Source: JACDEA01 sp963742585 (GTDB taxonomy: Bacteria; Actinomycetota; Acidimicrobiia; Acidimicrobiales; JACDEA01). Taken from it: DNA of 64,000 nt. The stretch spans positions 186,001 through 250,000 of the forward strand of contig CAVUMI010000004.1 of the NCBI GenBank assembly GCA_963742585.1, written 5' to 3'. The stretch's first letter is position 1; each line of letters begins with the position of its first letter. The position numbers and the translations under genes were made by a program. Of this stretch, positions 44,434-52,175 are shown in pieces. The notes beneath the pieces were generated by a model that saw nothing but the letters and a program-made list of their open reading frames with translations, was not told the origin of the DNA and did not search any database.

Positions 44434-46086
44434 ATGGTGCAAACCGCAAAGCCCGCCCCCCGCAAGCGCGCTGCCAAGAAGGCCGCGCCGCCCGTCAAGG
44501 AGGCGGCGCCGGTCGTCGAGGAAGCACCGCCGCCGGTACCGCCCGTGCGGGACAACCGTCGCCTGATCCTGCCGATCATCGGCGCGGTGTTCGTGCTGCT
44601 CGCCGGGCTGCTCATGATGCAGCTGGGCGCGCAAGAGCGCGGCGGTCCGCCGCACACCGGCGTCTACATGGGCGACGGCGTGCCCGGCACCCTGTACCTC
44701 CCCGGCGACACCGTCGACGATGGCCGGCGGTTCCCCGAGCCCAAGCCCCCGGGTCAGCGCCCACCAGTGATCGTGATGGGCCACGGCTACTCGAGCGACC
44801 AGCAGGGCCTCAGCATCCTGGCCCGCAGCCTGGCCAAGGCCGGATTTGCAGCCCTCACGTTCGACTTCCAGGGCCACGGCTACAACCCGCACCGCTTCGT
44901 GGGCGACCTGCGCAACGACCTCGACACCGTCCTCGATTGGGTCGAGCGCTCGCCGCACGTCGACGCGAAACGCATCGCGGTCCTCGGCCACTCGATGGGT
45001 GCGGGCGCCGGCCTCGACTTCTCGACGCTCGACCCGCGTGTCAACACTGTGATCCCGGTGTCGGGCGGCGACGTAGTCAACGACGCCCACACGCCGCCCC
45101 ACGCGCTGTTCATCATCGCGTCGGGTGATCCGGAAGAGATCCACGACGACATGGAGGAGTCCTTCGAACTGGTGAAGGCCCGACCCGGCGTCGACGCCAA
45201 GTACGTCGAGATCGACGGCACCGACCACGTCACGGTGATCCGCGACGGCCAGACGGTCAAGGCGATCGCCGACTACCTCGACGTCGCGTACGGCGTGCCC
45301 GCCGACCGGGAGTCCACCAATCGCAACGACCCACGGTGGGGCACCGTCATGTTCTACGCGCTCGTCTGCCTCGTGTTGATCGGGCTTCTCGGCCGGGTCA
45401 TCGGCTCGGTCGTTCCCGCCGTTCCGACGACCACGACGGGCCAAGCCTGGATCCTTCTCGTCGGGGCGCTCATCGTGACGCTGCCGCTGATGGCGCTGGG
45501 CGGGCTGAATTTCCTTCCGGTGCACGCCGGGCAGCAGGTCGCCATCAGCCTCGCCTTTGTCGGCGCGGCACTGTTCTCGGTGCGCTACTTCGCGCACCGC
45601 GGGGTGATCGGCGCACCCGTGGCAACGTGGATCGGTGCCGGCCCGTGGCTGCCCGACCGCGCCGCGCTGGTGCCGGGCGCGATCGCCGGCGGCGTCATCT
45701 TCCTGCTGCTCGCGCCGGCCGGCATCGTGATCCACCGGAGCATCCCCGACTGGGAGCGGTTGATCTACTGGGGCATCCTCGCCGCGCTCATGCTGCCGTT
45801 CTTCGCCGCGTTCGAGGCGATCGTGCGCCGTGGTGGGACGTGGGCGGCCCTCGGCTTCGGCGTGCTCGGCCGAGCACTGACGCTCGGCGTGCTGTTCCTC
45901 GGCATCAACGTCGGCGTGCTGCCCGGCGTACTCGGACTTGTCGCGACGCTCCTCGTGCTTCAGTACGTGATGCTCGAGATCTTCGCCGCCACCTGTTACG
46001 CCAAGGGCCGCAACCCCGCGGTCATCGCCGTGGTCGACGCGATCTTCGTCGCCTGGGTCGGCGTCATGTTCTCGCCGCTCAGCTAG
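44434..46086 (+). CDS. Membrane protein with extracellular alpha/beta hydrolase domain
   Basis: 550 residues, intact. A basic and proline-rich N-terminus (RKRAAKKAAPPVKEAAP) precedes a transmembrane helix at about 45-65 (LILPIIGAVFVLLAGLLMMQ). An alpha/beta hydrolase follows at about 85-290, with nucleophile in LGHSMGAGAG, an oxyanion region VIVMGHGYSSDQQG and late histidine in IDGTDHVTVI. The C-terminal half has about seven or eight membrane segments (from MFYALVCLVLIGLLGRVIGS on). A dienelactone-hydrolase-like domain joined to a polytopic membrane domain is unusual and suggests hydrolysis coupled to transport or to membrane lipid substrates. Confidence 0.8.
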   Translation: MVQTAKPAPRKRAAKKAAPPVKEAAPVVEEAPPPVPPVRDNRRLILPIIGAVFVLLAGLLMMQLGAQERGGPPHTGVYMGDGVPGTLYLPGDTVDDGRRFPEPKPPGQRPPVIVMGHGYSSDQQGLSILARSLAKAGFAALTFDFQGHGYNPHRFVGDLRNDLDTVLDWVERSPHVDAKRIAVLGHSMGAGAGLDFSTLDPRVNTVIPVSGGDVVNDAHTPPHALFIIASGDPEEIHDDMEESFELVKARPGVDAKYVEIDGTDHVTVIRDGQTVKAIADYLDVAYGVPADRESTNRNDPRWGTVMFYALVCLVLIGLLGRVIGSVVPAVPTTTTGQAWILLVGALIVTLPLMALGGLNFLPVHAGQQVAISLAFVGAALFSVRYFAHRGVIGAPVATWIGAGPWLPDRAALVPGAIAGGVIFLLLAPAGIVIHRSIPDWERLIYWGILAALMLPFFAAFEAIVRRGGTWAALGFGVLGRALTLGVLFLGINVGVLPGVLGLVATLLVLQYVMLEIFAATCYAKGRNPAVIAVVDAIFVAWVGVMFSPLS

Positions 46087-46371
46087 CGGCTCTCGCCGTC
46101 GCAAGCGGAGCTTGCTCGGCGAACTGACTGCGCTCCGGCTCCGGGGCAAAGCCCCTCCGCCTGCGCACTGCACTGCTTCCCGCTGTCAACAGAAGGAGGC
46201 GCCTTCGGCGCCGGGAGCTGTCGCCAGAATTGGCCGGCCGCTTCCCGCCGGCCGTAGGCCGGCCCCCACGGTTGGCCTAGACAGCTTTCAGCGGGCGGGC
46301 GGAGGGCTTTGCCCGGAGCCCGACCACAGACAAACTCGGCGAGGAAGCTCTGCTTCCGAGCCGACGGCGCG
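46087..46371. repeat. Large imperfect inverted repeat filling a convergent gap
   Basis: The 285 bases contain no gene. Outer segments mirror each other: GGCAAAGCCCCTCCGCCTGC (from 46143) against GGGCGGAGGGCTTTGCC (ending near 46315), and CGGAGCTTGCTCGGCGA (near 46105) against CGGCGAGGAAGCTCTGC (near 46338). Inside are compact hairpins such as GGCGCC-TTC-GGCGCC and GGCCGGCCGC-TTCCC-GCCGGCC. The whole could fold as one branched structure between two converging genes and terminate both. Confidence 0.6.
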
Positions 46372-47583
46372 CTAGCGGCGGGGCATACCTATCGCGCGGT
46401 CGGCGATGACGTTCTTCTGGACTTCGGTGGTGCCGGCGCCGATCGACGTGTAGCGCTGGAAGACATAGAGGCGGTTCCAGCTCCCGCCGTCGACCGCGTC
46501 CGGTCCGCCCTTTGACAACAGTCCCGCCGGGCCGAGCAGGTCGAGCGCGAGTTCGGCCAGCGTCTGCGCGAGGTAGCTCCACTGCAACTTGGCGATGGGC
46601 ACCTCGGGCCAGTTCGGCTCGCCCTTGAGGATCTTCGACAGCGCGCGATGGTTCAGCAACCGCGTGTATTCGATGTGGGTATAGGCGCGAGCGATGCGGT
46701 CGCGCAGATCCGGGTCGTCCAGCGCGCCAGGGTTCACGCTGCGCGCCGCGTTGATCATCGAATCGAGATCGGCCTTCATACCGATGGTGAGACCGGCGGT
46801 GCCCACCCGCTCGTGACCGAGGGTGCCCATGGCCACCTGCCACCCGGCGCCCTCCTCGCCCAACCGGTACTTCACCGGCACGCGCGCGTCGGTGAAGAAC
46901 ACCTCGTTGAACATCTCGTCGCCGGCGATGTCCTTGATCGGCCGGCACTCGATTCCCGGCAGATGCATGTCGACGATCAGTGCGGTGATGCCCTCGTGCT
47001 TCGCGCCGCGCTCGAGCGCGGTCGGGTCGCTGCGGACGAGGAACAGTCCCCAGTCGGCCACCTGCGCGGTGGAGATCCAGATCTTCTGCCCGTTGAGGAC
47101 GTACTCGTCGGTGACGTCGTCGCGCACCGCCTGCGTCCGCAGGTTGGCCAGGTCGCTGCCGGCCTCCGGTTCACTGAACCCCTGGCACCAGTGCTGGTCG
47201 GCCGAGAGGATCCCCGGCAGCCAGCGTTCCTTCTGCTCGTCGGTTCCCCAGCGGTTGATCATCGGGCCGATCTGCCAGATGCCGTTGGCGTTGAAGATGC
47301 CCGGTGTCTTGGCCCGGGCCATCTCCTGGCTGTAGATCACGCTCTGCATGACAGTCGCGTCGCGACCGCCCCACTCGACCGGCCAGGTGATCGCCGCCCA
47401 TCGACCTTCGTTCAGGCGGCGCTGCCATGCCCGCCGACGGTCCATGGCGCCCATGATCCCGGTATGGCCGGCGTCGGCGCCGTCGTCGCCGAATTCGGAG
47501 AAGAACTTCGGCAGGTTCTCGTCGAGCCAGCCGCGAAGTTCCGCTCGGAACGCGTCATCTTCAGGGAGGTAGGCGAAGTCCAT
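46372..47583 (-). CDS. Acyl-CoA dehydrogenase (large-subunit type)
   Basis: 403 residues, intact. Characteristic blocks: WAAITWPVEWGGRDATVMQS, HWCQGFSEPEAGSDLANLRT, YVLNGQKIWISTAQVADWGL, DEMFNEVFFTDARVPVKYRL and the FAD-binding end SIGAGTTEVQKNVIADRAIG. The usual catalytic glutamate region near the C-terminus reads GAGTTEVQ. Members of this subgroup usually pair with a shorter dehydrogenase in sterol side-chain oxidation; the short type at 48981 is transcribed divergently from the same neighbourhood. The start overlaps the end of the MFS transporter gene by 23 bases, so the two are co-transcribed. Confidence 0.9.
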   Translation of the reverse strand: MDFAYLPEDDAFRAELRGWLDENLPKFFSEFGDDGADAGHTGIMGAMDRRRAWQRRLNEGRWAAITWPVEWGGRDATVMQSVIYSQEMARAKTPGIFNANGIWQIGPMINRWGTDEQKERWLPGILSADQHWCQGFSEPEAGSDLANLRTQAVRDDVTDEYVLNGQKIWISTAQVADWGLFLVRSDPTALERGAKHEGITALIVDMHLPGIECRPIKDIAGDEMFNEVFFTDARVPVKYRLGEEGAGWQVAMGTLGHERVGTAGLTIGMKADLDSMINAARSVNPGALDDPDLRDRIARAYTHIEYTRLLNHRALSKILKGEPNWPEVPIAKLQWSYLAQTLAELALDLLGPAGLLSKGGPDAVDGGSWNRLYVFQRYTSIGAGTTEVQKNVIADRAIGMPRR

Positions 47584-48982
47584 CGTTGGCCGTGGAGACT
47601 AGTGACGCGTCTCCCGCGACGTCGGCCGGAGTCACCTCGCCGCCGAACAATCGCGTGACGACGCCGCCCTCCTCGTCGTCGCCCAGCCCGGCCGCCTGAA
47701 TGCCGTCCCGGAAGAGCGCGCGCACGTCGGTGCGCTCGCTCCCCACGGGCACCACGACACGGGACAACGGAATGGCCGCGGCCAGCACGCACACCGCGGC
47801 GACCACCCAGATCAGGCGGTAGTCGCCGGTGACGTCCACGAGTACGGCGCTGCTGTAGGACGCCACCATGTTGACGACCGCGAGTCCGCCGAGCAGGAAC
47901 CCGACGCTCTCGCCGACGTTGTCGGCCGACGGGATCAGCTTGATGATCAGCGGCACCAACGCAACGATCGCCGCAGCTGTAAGCGGAACGGTGATGATCG
48001 ACGCCACAACGAACATCCAGATCTCGGTGACGAACACGTGCGCGAACACGACGGCGGCCCCGAACACGGTGGCGAAGACGGCAAACCGGCGCGGGTGGAC
48101 CCGGCTGGCGAGCAGCAGGCCGAAGGGAATCAGGACGGCCGTGCCAATCCCGATCACGACCGAAACACCGGCCATGTCAGAACCGCCGGCGCCGAGTTCG
48201 CGGTCCGCCCACACGGGAAGGAGACGACTGGTGGCCGCGATCGCAGCGATGAGGAACAGCACCGTGAGCAGCAACGCCGGGGCGTTGGGCAGCGCGAGGA
48301 ACGTGCGCAACTCTTCCCGCCACGAGCGGCGCGCCGCGATCGCCGCGGCGGTGCGGCTGGCCGGCGCCTCGCGTACGAAGAGCGCGACGGAAAGCGCGGC
48401 GAGCGCCACGCCGACGGACGCCACCCGGAACGTGAGATCCCATGACGCGGGATTGTCCTGGTCCCACGTGTAGCGAATGACGGTAAGGATGGCCCCGGCC
48501 GGCAGCAGCGTCGCCGCGCCGACGGCGAGGACGGCCAACACCCAACGCGAGCGGCCGAAAACATCCGGAGTGACGCCGGCGCGGGCGACCGTGTTGATGG
48601 CCATCCCCTCGCGGGCCATCACGATGACCAGCACCAGCCCCCAGTAGCCGTCGACGACGGTGAACAGCCACACGGCGACCGACGTGACGAGCAGCCCGAC
48701 GACCATGTACGGCACCCGCCGGCCCAAGCCGGCGCCCGTCCTGTCGCTCAACCGTCCGGCGATCGGGTACACCGCGGCGCTGACGTAGCGGTGGGCGGTG
48801 AGCCCGAACGTCACCGCCAGCGCGCTGCCGGCGCGCCGATCGACGATGTACGTGAGATAGGTCCCCATGACCGGCACGAGCGGCCGGGCGAAGAGCCGCG
48901 ACAGCGTGAGGCCGACGAAACTCGCCCTCCGCGTGTCGGCCACTGTCGACAGTCTGGCATCGCCTAACCTCGCCAGCCGCAT
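47561..48982 (-). CDS. MFS transporter
   Basis: About 470 residues with twelve predicted membrane segments in two halves. Typical elements: PIAGRLSDRTGAGLGRRVPY is the loop-2 motif of the family, with a second half from LLLTVLFLIAAIAATSRLLP. The start is uncertain: ATG at 48982 overlaps the ATG of the divergent dehydrogenase (shared CATG), while GTG at 48943 starts closer to the first helix (FVGLTLSRLFARPLVPVMG). A long soluble C-terminus follows the last helix. It is the first gene of an operon with an acyl-CoA dehydrogenase, so it probably imports the substrate of the pathway. Confidence 0.83.
   Translation of the reverse strand: MRLARLGDARLSTVADTRRASFVGLTLSRLFARPLVPVMGTYLTYIVDRRAGSALAVTFGLTAHRYVSAAVYPIAGRLSDRTGAGLGRRVPYMVVGLLVTSVAVWLFTVVDGYWGLVLVIVMAREGMAINTVARAGVTPDVFGRSRWVLAVLAVGAATLLPAGAILTVIRYTWDQDNPASWDLTFRVASVGVALAALSVALFVREAPASRTAAAIAARRSWREELRTFLALPNAPALLLTVLFLIAAIAATSRLLPVWADRELGAGGSDMAGVSVVIGIGTAVLIPFGLLLASRVHPRRFAVFATVFGAAVVFAHVFVTEIWMFVVASIITVPLTAAAIVALVPLIIKLIPSADNVGESVGFLLGGLAVVNMVASYSSAVLVDVTGDYRLIWVVAAVCVLAAAIPLSRVVVPVGSERTDVRALFRDGIQAAGLGDDEEGGVVTRLFGGEVTPADVAGDASLVSTANDGLRLPP
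48942..48953. promoter_or_regulatory. 12-bp perfect palindrome in divergent start region
   Basis: ACTGTCGACAGT lies at the start region of the MFS gene, 28 bases before the ATG of the divergent acyl-CoA dehydrogenase. Its position suits control of both transcripts by one repressor. A 12-base palindrome can occur by chance in GC-rich DNA, so the call is tentative. Confidence 0.3.
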
Positions 48983-50036
48983 GGACTTCAGGTTTAGTGA
49001 CGAGCAGAACGCCCTACGCGAGTCGGTGCGGTCGTTCCTTGCCAACCGGGCGCCGTCGGCCTACGTCCGCGAAATGCTCGACGACGACCGCGGGTTTACC
49101 GACGACCTGTGGCAGGGCCTCAGTGATCTAGGAGTCGTCGACCTGCTCAGCAACGGCGGTGACCTGGTCGACATGGTGGTCGTCCAAGAGGAAATGGGCC
49201 GCCTACCGTTGCCGGGGCCGTTCTTCTCCGCCGCGGTCTTCGCGCCGCTAGCTGCCAAGCACTTAGGCGTGGAACTTCCCGCCGGCCGCGGAACGGTGGC
49301 GCTCGAGGAGGTCGGCGCGGGGGACCCGGTCGAACGGATCCGCACGCGCGCCCGACGCAAGGGAGCGCGCTGGTTGCTCACCGGCGAGAAGCCCGTCGTC
49401 ATCGACGGCCACACCGCCGACTGGCTGTTCGTCGTCGCGCGGGGTGAGGCGGGCATGGCCACCTTCCTCGTCGACGGACCAATGGGTGATGTCGTGCCCA
49501 CCCTCGACCCCACCCGCAAGGCGGCGCGGTTTGAGCTAACCGACACGCCGGCCGAGCACGTGGGTCCGTCCGGTGACCAGACCGCGATCTGGCAGCGCAT
49601 CGTCGATGACGTCGGCGTGATGCTGTGCGCCGAGCTGATCGGTAGCAGCGAACAGGCCCTCCACCTCGCGGCCGAGTACGCCAAGGTGCGCGTGCAGTTC
49701 GGCCGGCCGATCGCCACGTTCCAGGCCATCAAGCACAAGGCGGCCGACATGCTCCACCAGCTCGAGCTGGCGCGGGTTGGCACGCACTACGCGGCTTGGG
49801 CGTCCGATGTCGACGATGAGGCGCGCGCCGTTTCTGCCGCCATGGCCAAGGCCTTCGCCGCCGAGGCCGCGGTGTTCATCACCGGCGAGTCGATTCAGAT
49901 CCACGGTGGTGTCGGCTTCACCTGGGACTGCGACGCACACCTCCACTACCGGCGGGCCAAAGCGGTCGACCTGATGCTCGGCTACCAGGGCTGGCAGCGT
50001 CAGCGCGTCGCCGACCTCGTCCTCGGCTCGCGCTGA
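48981..50036 (+). CDS. Acyl-CoA dehydrogenase (short-subunit type)
   Basis: 351 residues from ATG at 48981; an upstream in-frame extension overlaps the MFS coding region and looks non-native. N-terminal MDFRFSDEQNALRESVRSFL, FAD/CoA part VRVQFGRPIATFQAIKHKAA and C-terminal SIQIHGGVGFTWDCDAHLHY are all present. Short members often lack the catalytic glutamate and form heteromers with the large type. A large-type gene lies at 46372, separated by the transporter gene and read from the other strand. The pair may oxidise a sterol-like or branched acyl-CoA. Confidence 0.9.
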   Translation: MDFRFSDEQNALRESVRSFLANRAPSAYVREMLDDDRGFTDDLWQGLSDLGVVDLLSNGGDLVDMVVVQEEMGRLPLPGPFFSAAVFAPLAAKHLGVELPAGRGTVALEEVGAGDPVERIRTRARRKGARWLLTGEKPVVIDGHTADWLFVVARGEAGMATFLVDGPMGDVVPTLDPTRKAARFELTDTPAEHVGPSGDQTAIWQRIVDDVGVMLCAELIGSSEQALHLAAEYAKVRVQFGRPIATFQAIKHKAADMLHQLELARVGTHYAAWASDVDDEARAVSAAMAKAFAAEAAVFITGESIQIHGGVGFTWDCDAHLHYRRAKAVDLMLGYQGWQRQRVADLVLGSR

Positions 50037-50123
50037 CTCTCGCCGCGCGGCCGGCGGTAGTCTGGGCCTGATTGGCGTTGCTCCGGACCTCGGCACGCGT
50101 TTTCGAGAAGGAAGCCGAGCGAG

Positions 50124-50891
50124 GTGCCCGTGGCCAGCAGACAAACAGACCTCTATCAGGTTCCTCGCGAAACCACGAGGTCAGCTGACCAGAGCGCGCT
50201 GCTCGAACTCCAAGAGGCGATCCGGCCGCCGCTGCCCGAGTTGCTCGATCCCGAACTCGGTGTCCGCCACGTGCCGGCCGACCGGGCCAGCGCGGGCGGC
50301 GACATCTACGACTGGCAGGTCCTGAGCGACGGCTCGCTCCACCTGGCGGTGATCGACGTCGTGGGCAAGGGTCTCGGCGCTGTCCGTGACGCGCTCACCG
50401 TTGTCCACGCGCTGCGCTTTCTCGCCATCTCCAACATCGCCGTCGAGCGCATGATCCAAGCGGCCGACCGTCTCCTTAGCGGCACGTACCCTGACCTCTC
50501 GGCCACCGCGGTCGTCGCACGGTACGACTCTCCGACCGGGTCCCTGGTCATCGCCAACGGTGGACACCCGCCGCCCTTGCTGATTGAGCCGGACGGCAGC
50601 ACGAGATATCTCTACGCGTCCGGGCGCGCCATTGGCTGGCCAGAGGCGGGCTCGGACGAAACGGCCACCGCCCAGTTGGTTCCCGGCGCGGCCGTCGTCT
50701 TCTACACCGACGGGTTGATCGAGGCGCACAGCAACATCGACGACGGGCTCAGTGAACTTCGGACCCACGGCGGCCAACTCGCCGGTGCACCGGCCGACGC
50801 ACTGGCCCGCACCCTCGTCCAAAAGGTGCTGCGCGACGCCGACCGTTTCGACGACACCCTCGCCGTCGTCCTCCGAAGACCAACGGACTAG
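50124..50891 (+). CDS. PP2C/SpoIIE-type serine phosphatase
   Basis: 255 residues. GTG at 50124, preceded by GGAAG, is in frame. The SpoIIE/RsbU phosphatase domain fills the whole chain: HVPADRASAGGDIYDWQVLS and LAVIDVVGKGLGAVRDALTV carry metal-binding aspartates, then IANGGHPPPLLIEPDG and VVFYTDGLIEAHSNIDDGLS, and a last aspartate in DRFDDTLAVVL. There is no sensor domain. Such enzymes dephosphorylate anti-sigma factor antagonists or other Ser-phosphoproteins. It stands alone between catabolic genes and could oppose the kinases at 28-33 kb, though nothing in the sequence links them. Confidence 0.87.
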   Translation: MPVASRQTDLYQVPRETTRSADQSALLELQEAIRPPLPELLDPELGVRHVPADRASAGGDIYDWQVLSDGSLHLAVIDVVGKGLGAVRDALTVVHALRFLAISNIAVERMIQAADRLLSGTYPDLSATAVVARYDSPTGSLVIANGGHPPPLLIEPDGSTRYLYASGRAIGWPEAGSDETATAQLVPGAAVVFYTDGLIEAHSNIDDGLSELRTHGGQLAGAPADALARTLVQKVLRDADRFDDTLAVVLRRPTD

Positions 50892-50981
50892 CCGCGCCCA
50901 ACCGAGTGCGCACGAAGCGGGGTGAACACCCCGGTTGCTGCACACTCGCCGCGACCAACACGACACACAATCGAGTCGCTG

Positions 50982-52175
50982 TTAAATAACGCCGTCGGCT
51001 TGGAGGCGGGTGAGTTCGGCGGCCTTGACGCCGAGTAGGTCACCCCAGACCTCTTGGTTGTGTTCGCCCAAGCGTGGTGCGCCGGTCGGGATGGGCGGCG
51101 GCGCGCCGTCGATGCGCGGGACAGGCGCTTGCTGGCGCAGCGGTCCGATCACCGGGTCCTCGACGGTGATCAAGTCACCGCGCGCCGCCATGTGGGGGTC
51201 GGCGAAGATGTCGGTCGCGCTGTAGACGGTGGCCACCGGGACATCGCCGGCGATGCACGCCGCCTCGACCTCGTCGGCGGTCAACGACATGGTCCACGCC
51301 TCCACCAGATCGTTCAGCTCTTCACCGTTGGCGGCGCGATCGGCCAGCGTCTTGTAGCGCGGGTCGTCCACGAGCTCCGTCCGTCCCATCGCCGCGCACA
51401 GGCGGGCGAAGTTCGTGTCGCCGCCGGCCACGATGCACACGTGCTTGCCATCGCTCGTCGGGTAGTTGTCGAGCGGGGCAGAGTTGGCGAGACGGTTCCC
51501 CTCGCGCGTGCGCACTGTGCCGAGCGCGTCATAGGCCGCCAGCGTCCACTCGAGGATGCGCAGCGCCGATCCGTACAGGCATGCGTCGATCACCGCGCCC
51601 CGGCCGGCGTAGAGCGCGGCCGAGGCCGCGGACGCGGCGAACGCACCGGTGAGGTAGTCGGAGAGCGTGATGCCGACGCGCACCGGTGGCCGGTCGGGAT
51701 AGCCGGTCAGGTGCATGAGCCCGCCGTACGCGATGCCCATGCGGTCGAGTCCCGGGCGCTGCGCGTATGGCCCGTCCTGACCGAACGCGCTGATGCGCAC
51801 ATAGACGAGGTCTGGGTCCAGATCGCCGGGCGCCACGTTCCAGCCCTCCATCGCGCCCGGCCGGAAATTTTCGACGACGACGTTGGCGGTCGCCGCGAGG
51901 CGCTTGAACAGTTCCTGTCCCTTGGCCTGGCGCAGGTCGCAGGTGACGCTCTTGCGTCCTCGGCCCTCCACCGCCCAGAAGAGCGAGTACCCAGCTGTCC
52001 CTTTGTCCGTCTCCGTCGGAACGAACGGCCCGATGGTGCGCATGAAATCGCCGACACCCGGCTGCTCCACCTTGATGACCTCGGCGCCGAGTTCGCCGAG
52101 CAGGCCGGCGCAGAACGGCGCGGCGATCCGGGTACCGGCGTCGATGACCCGGATGCCCTCGAGCGGCCGGCTCAC
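50982..52175 (-). CDS. CaiB/BaiF-family CoA transferase
   Basis: 397 residues from GTG at 52175, overlapping the stop of the GMC gene (GTGA). Family blocks: RPLEGIRVIDAGTRIAAPFC, LLGELGAEVIKVEQPGVGD, GRGRKSVTCDLRQAKGQELF, VVENFRPGAMEGW, YVRISAFGQDGPYAQRPG (containing the region of the catalytic aspartate, DLDPDL just before), and PTSDGKHVCIVAGGDTNFAR. These enzymes move CoA between carboxylic acids, including bile acids and 2-methylacyl-CoA. Last gene of a six-gene catabolic operon from 58881. The order suggests that a carboxylate formed by the GMC enzymes is then activated as a CoA ester. Confidence 0.9.
   Translation of the reverse strand: MSRPLEGIRVIDAGTRIAAPFCAGLLGELGAEVIKVEQPGVGDFMRTIGPFVPTETDKGTAGYSLFWAVEGRGRKSVTCDLRQAKGQELFKRLAATANVVVENFRPGAMEGWNVAPGDLDPDLVYVRISAFGQDGPYAQRPGLDRMGIAYGGLMHLTGYPDRPPVRVGITLSDYLTGAFAASAASAALYAGRGAVIDACLYGSALRILEWTLAAYDALGTVRTREGNRLANSAPLDNYPTSDGKHVCIVAGGDTNFARLCAAMGRTELVDDPRYKTLADRAANGEELNDLVEAWTMSLTADEVEAACIAGDVPVATVYSATDIFADPHMAARGDLITVEDPVIGPLRQQAPVPRIDGAPPPIPTGAPRLGEHNQEVWGDLLGVKAAELTRLQADGVI

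Noticed and set aside
44413..46173. A 586-codon open frame on the minus strand over the hydrolase gene
   Set aside because: It is rich in His, Arg, Asp and Gln with no domain and lies exactly opposite an intact membrane hydrolase; it is a shadow frame.
46112..46375. An 87-codon frame in the gap after the membrane hydrolase
   Set aside because: The sequence is an inverted repeat with many hairpins and the frame has no ribosome site or recognisable product.
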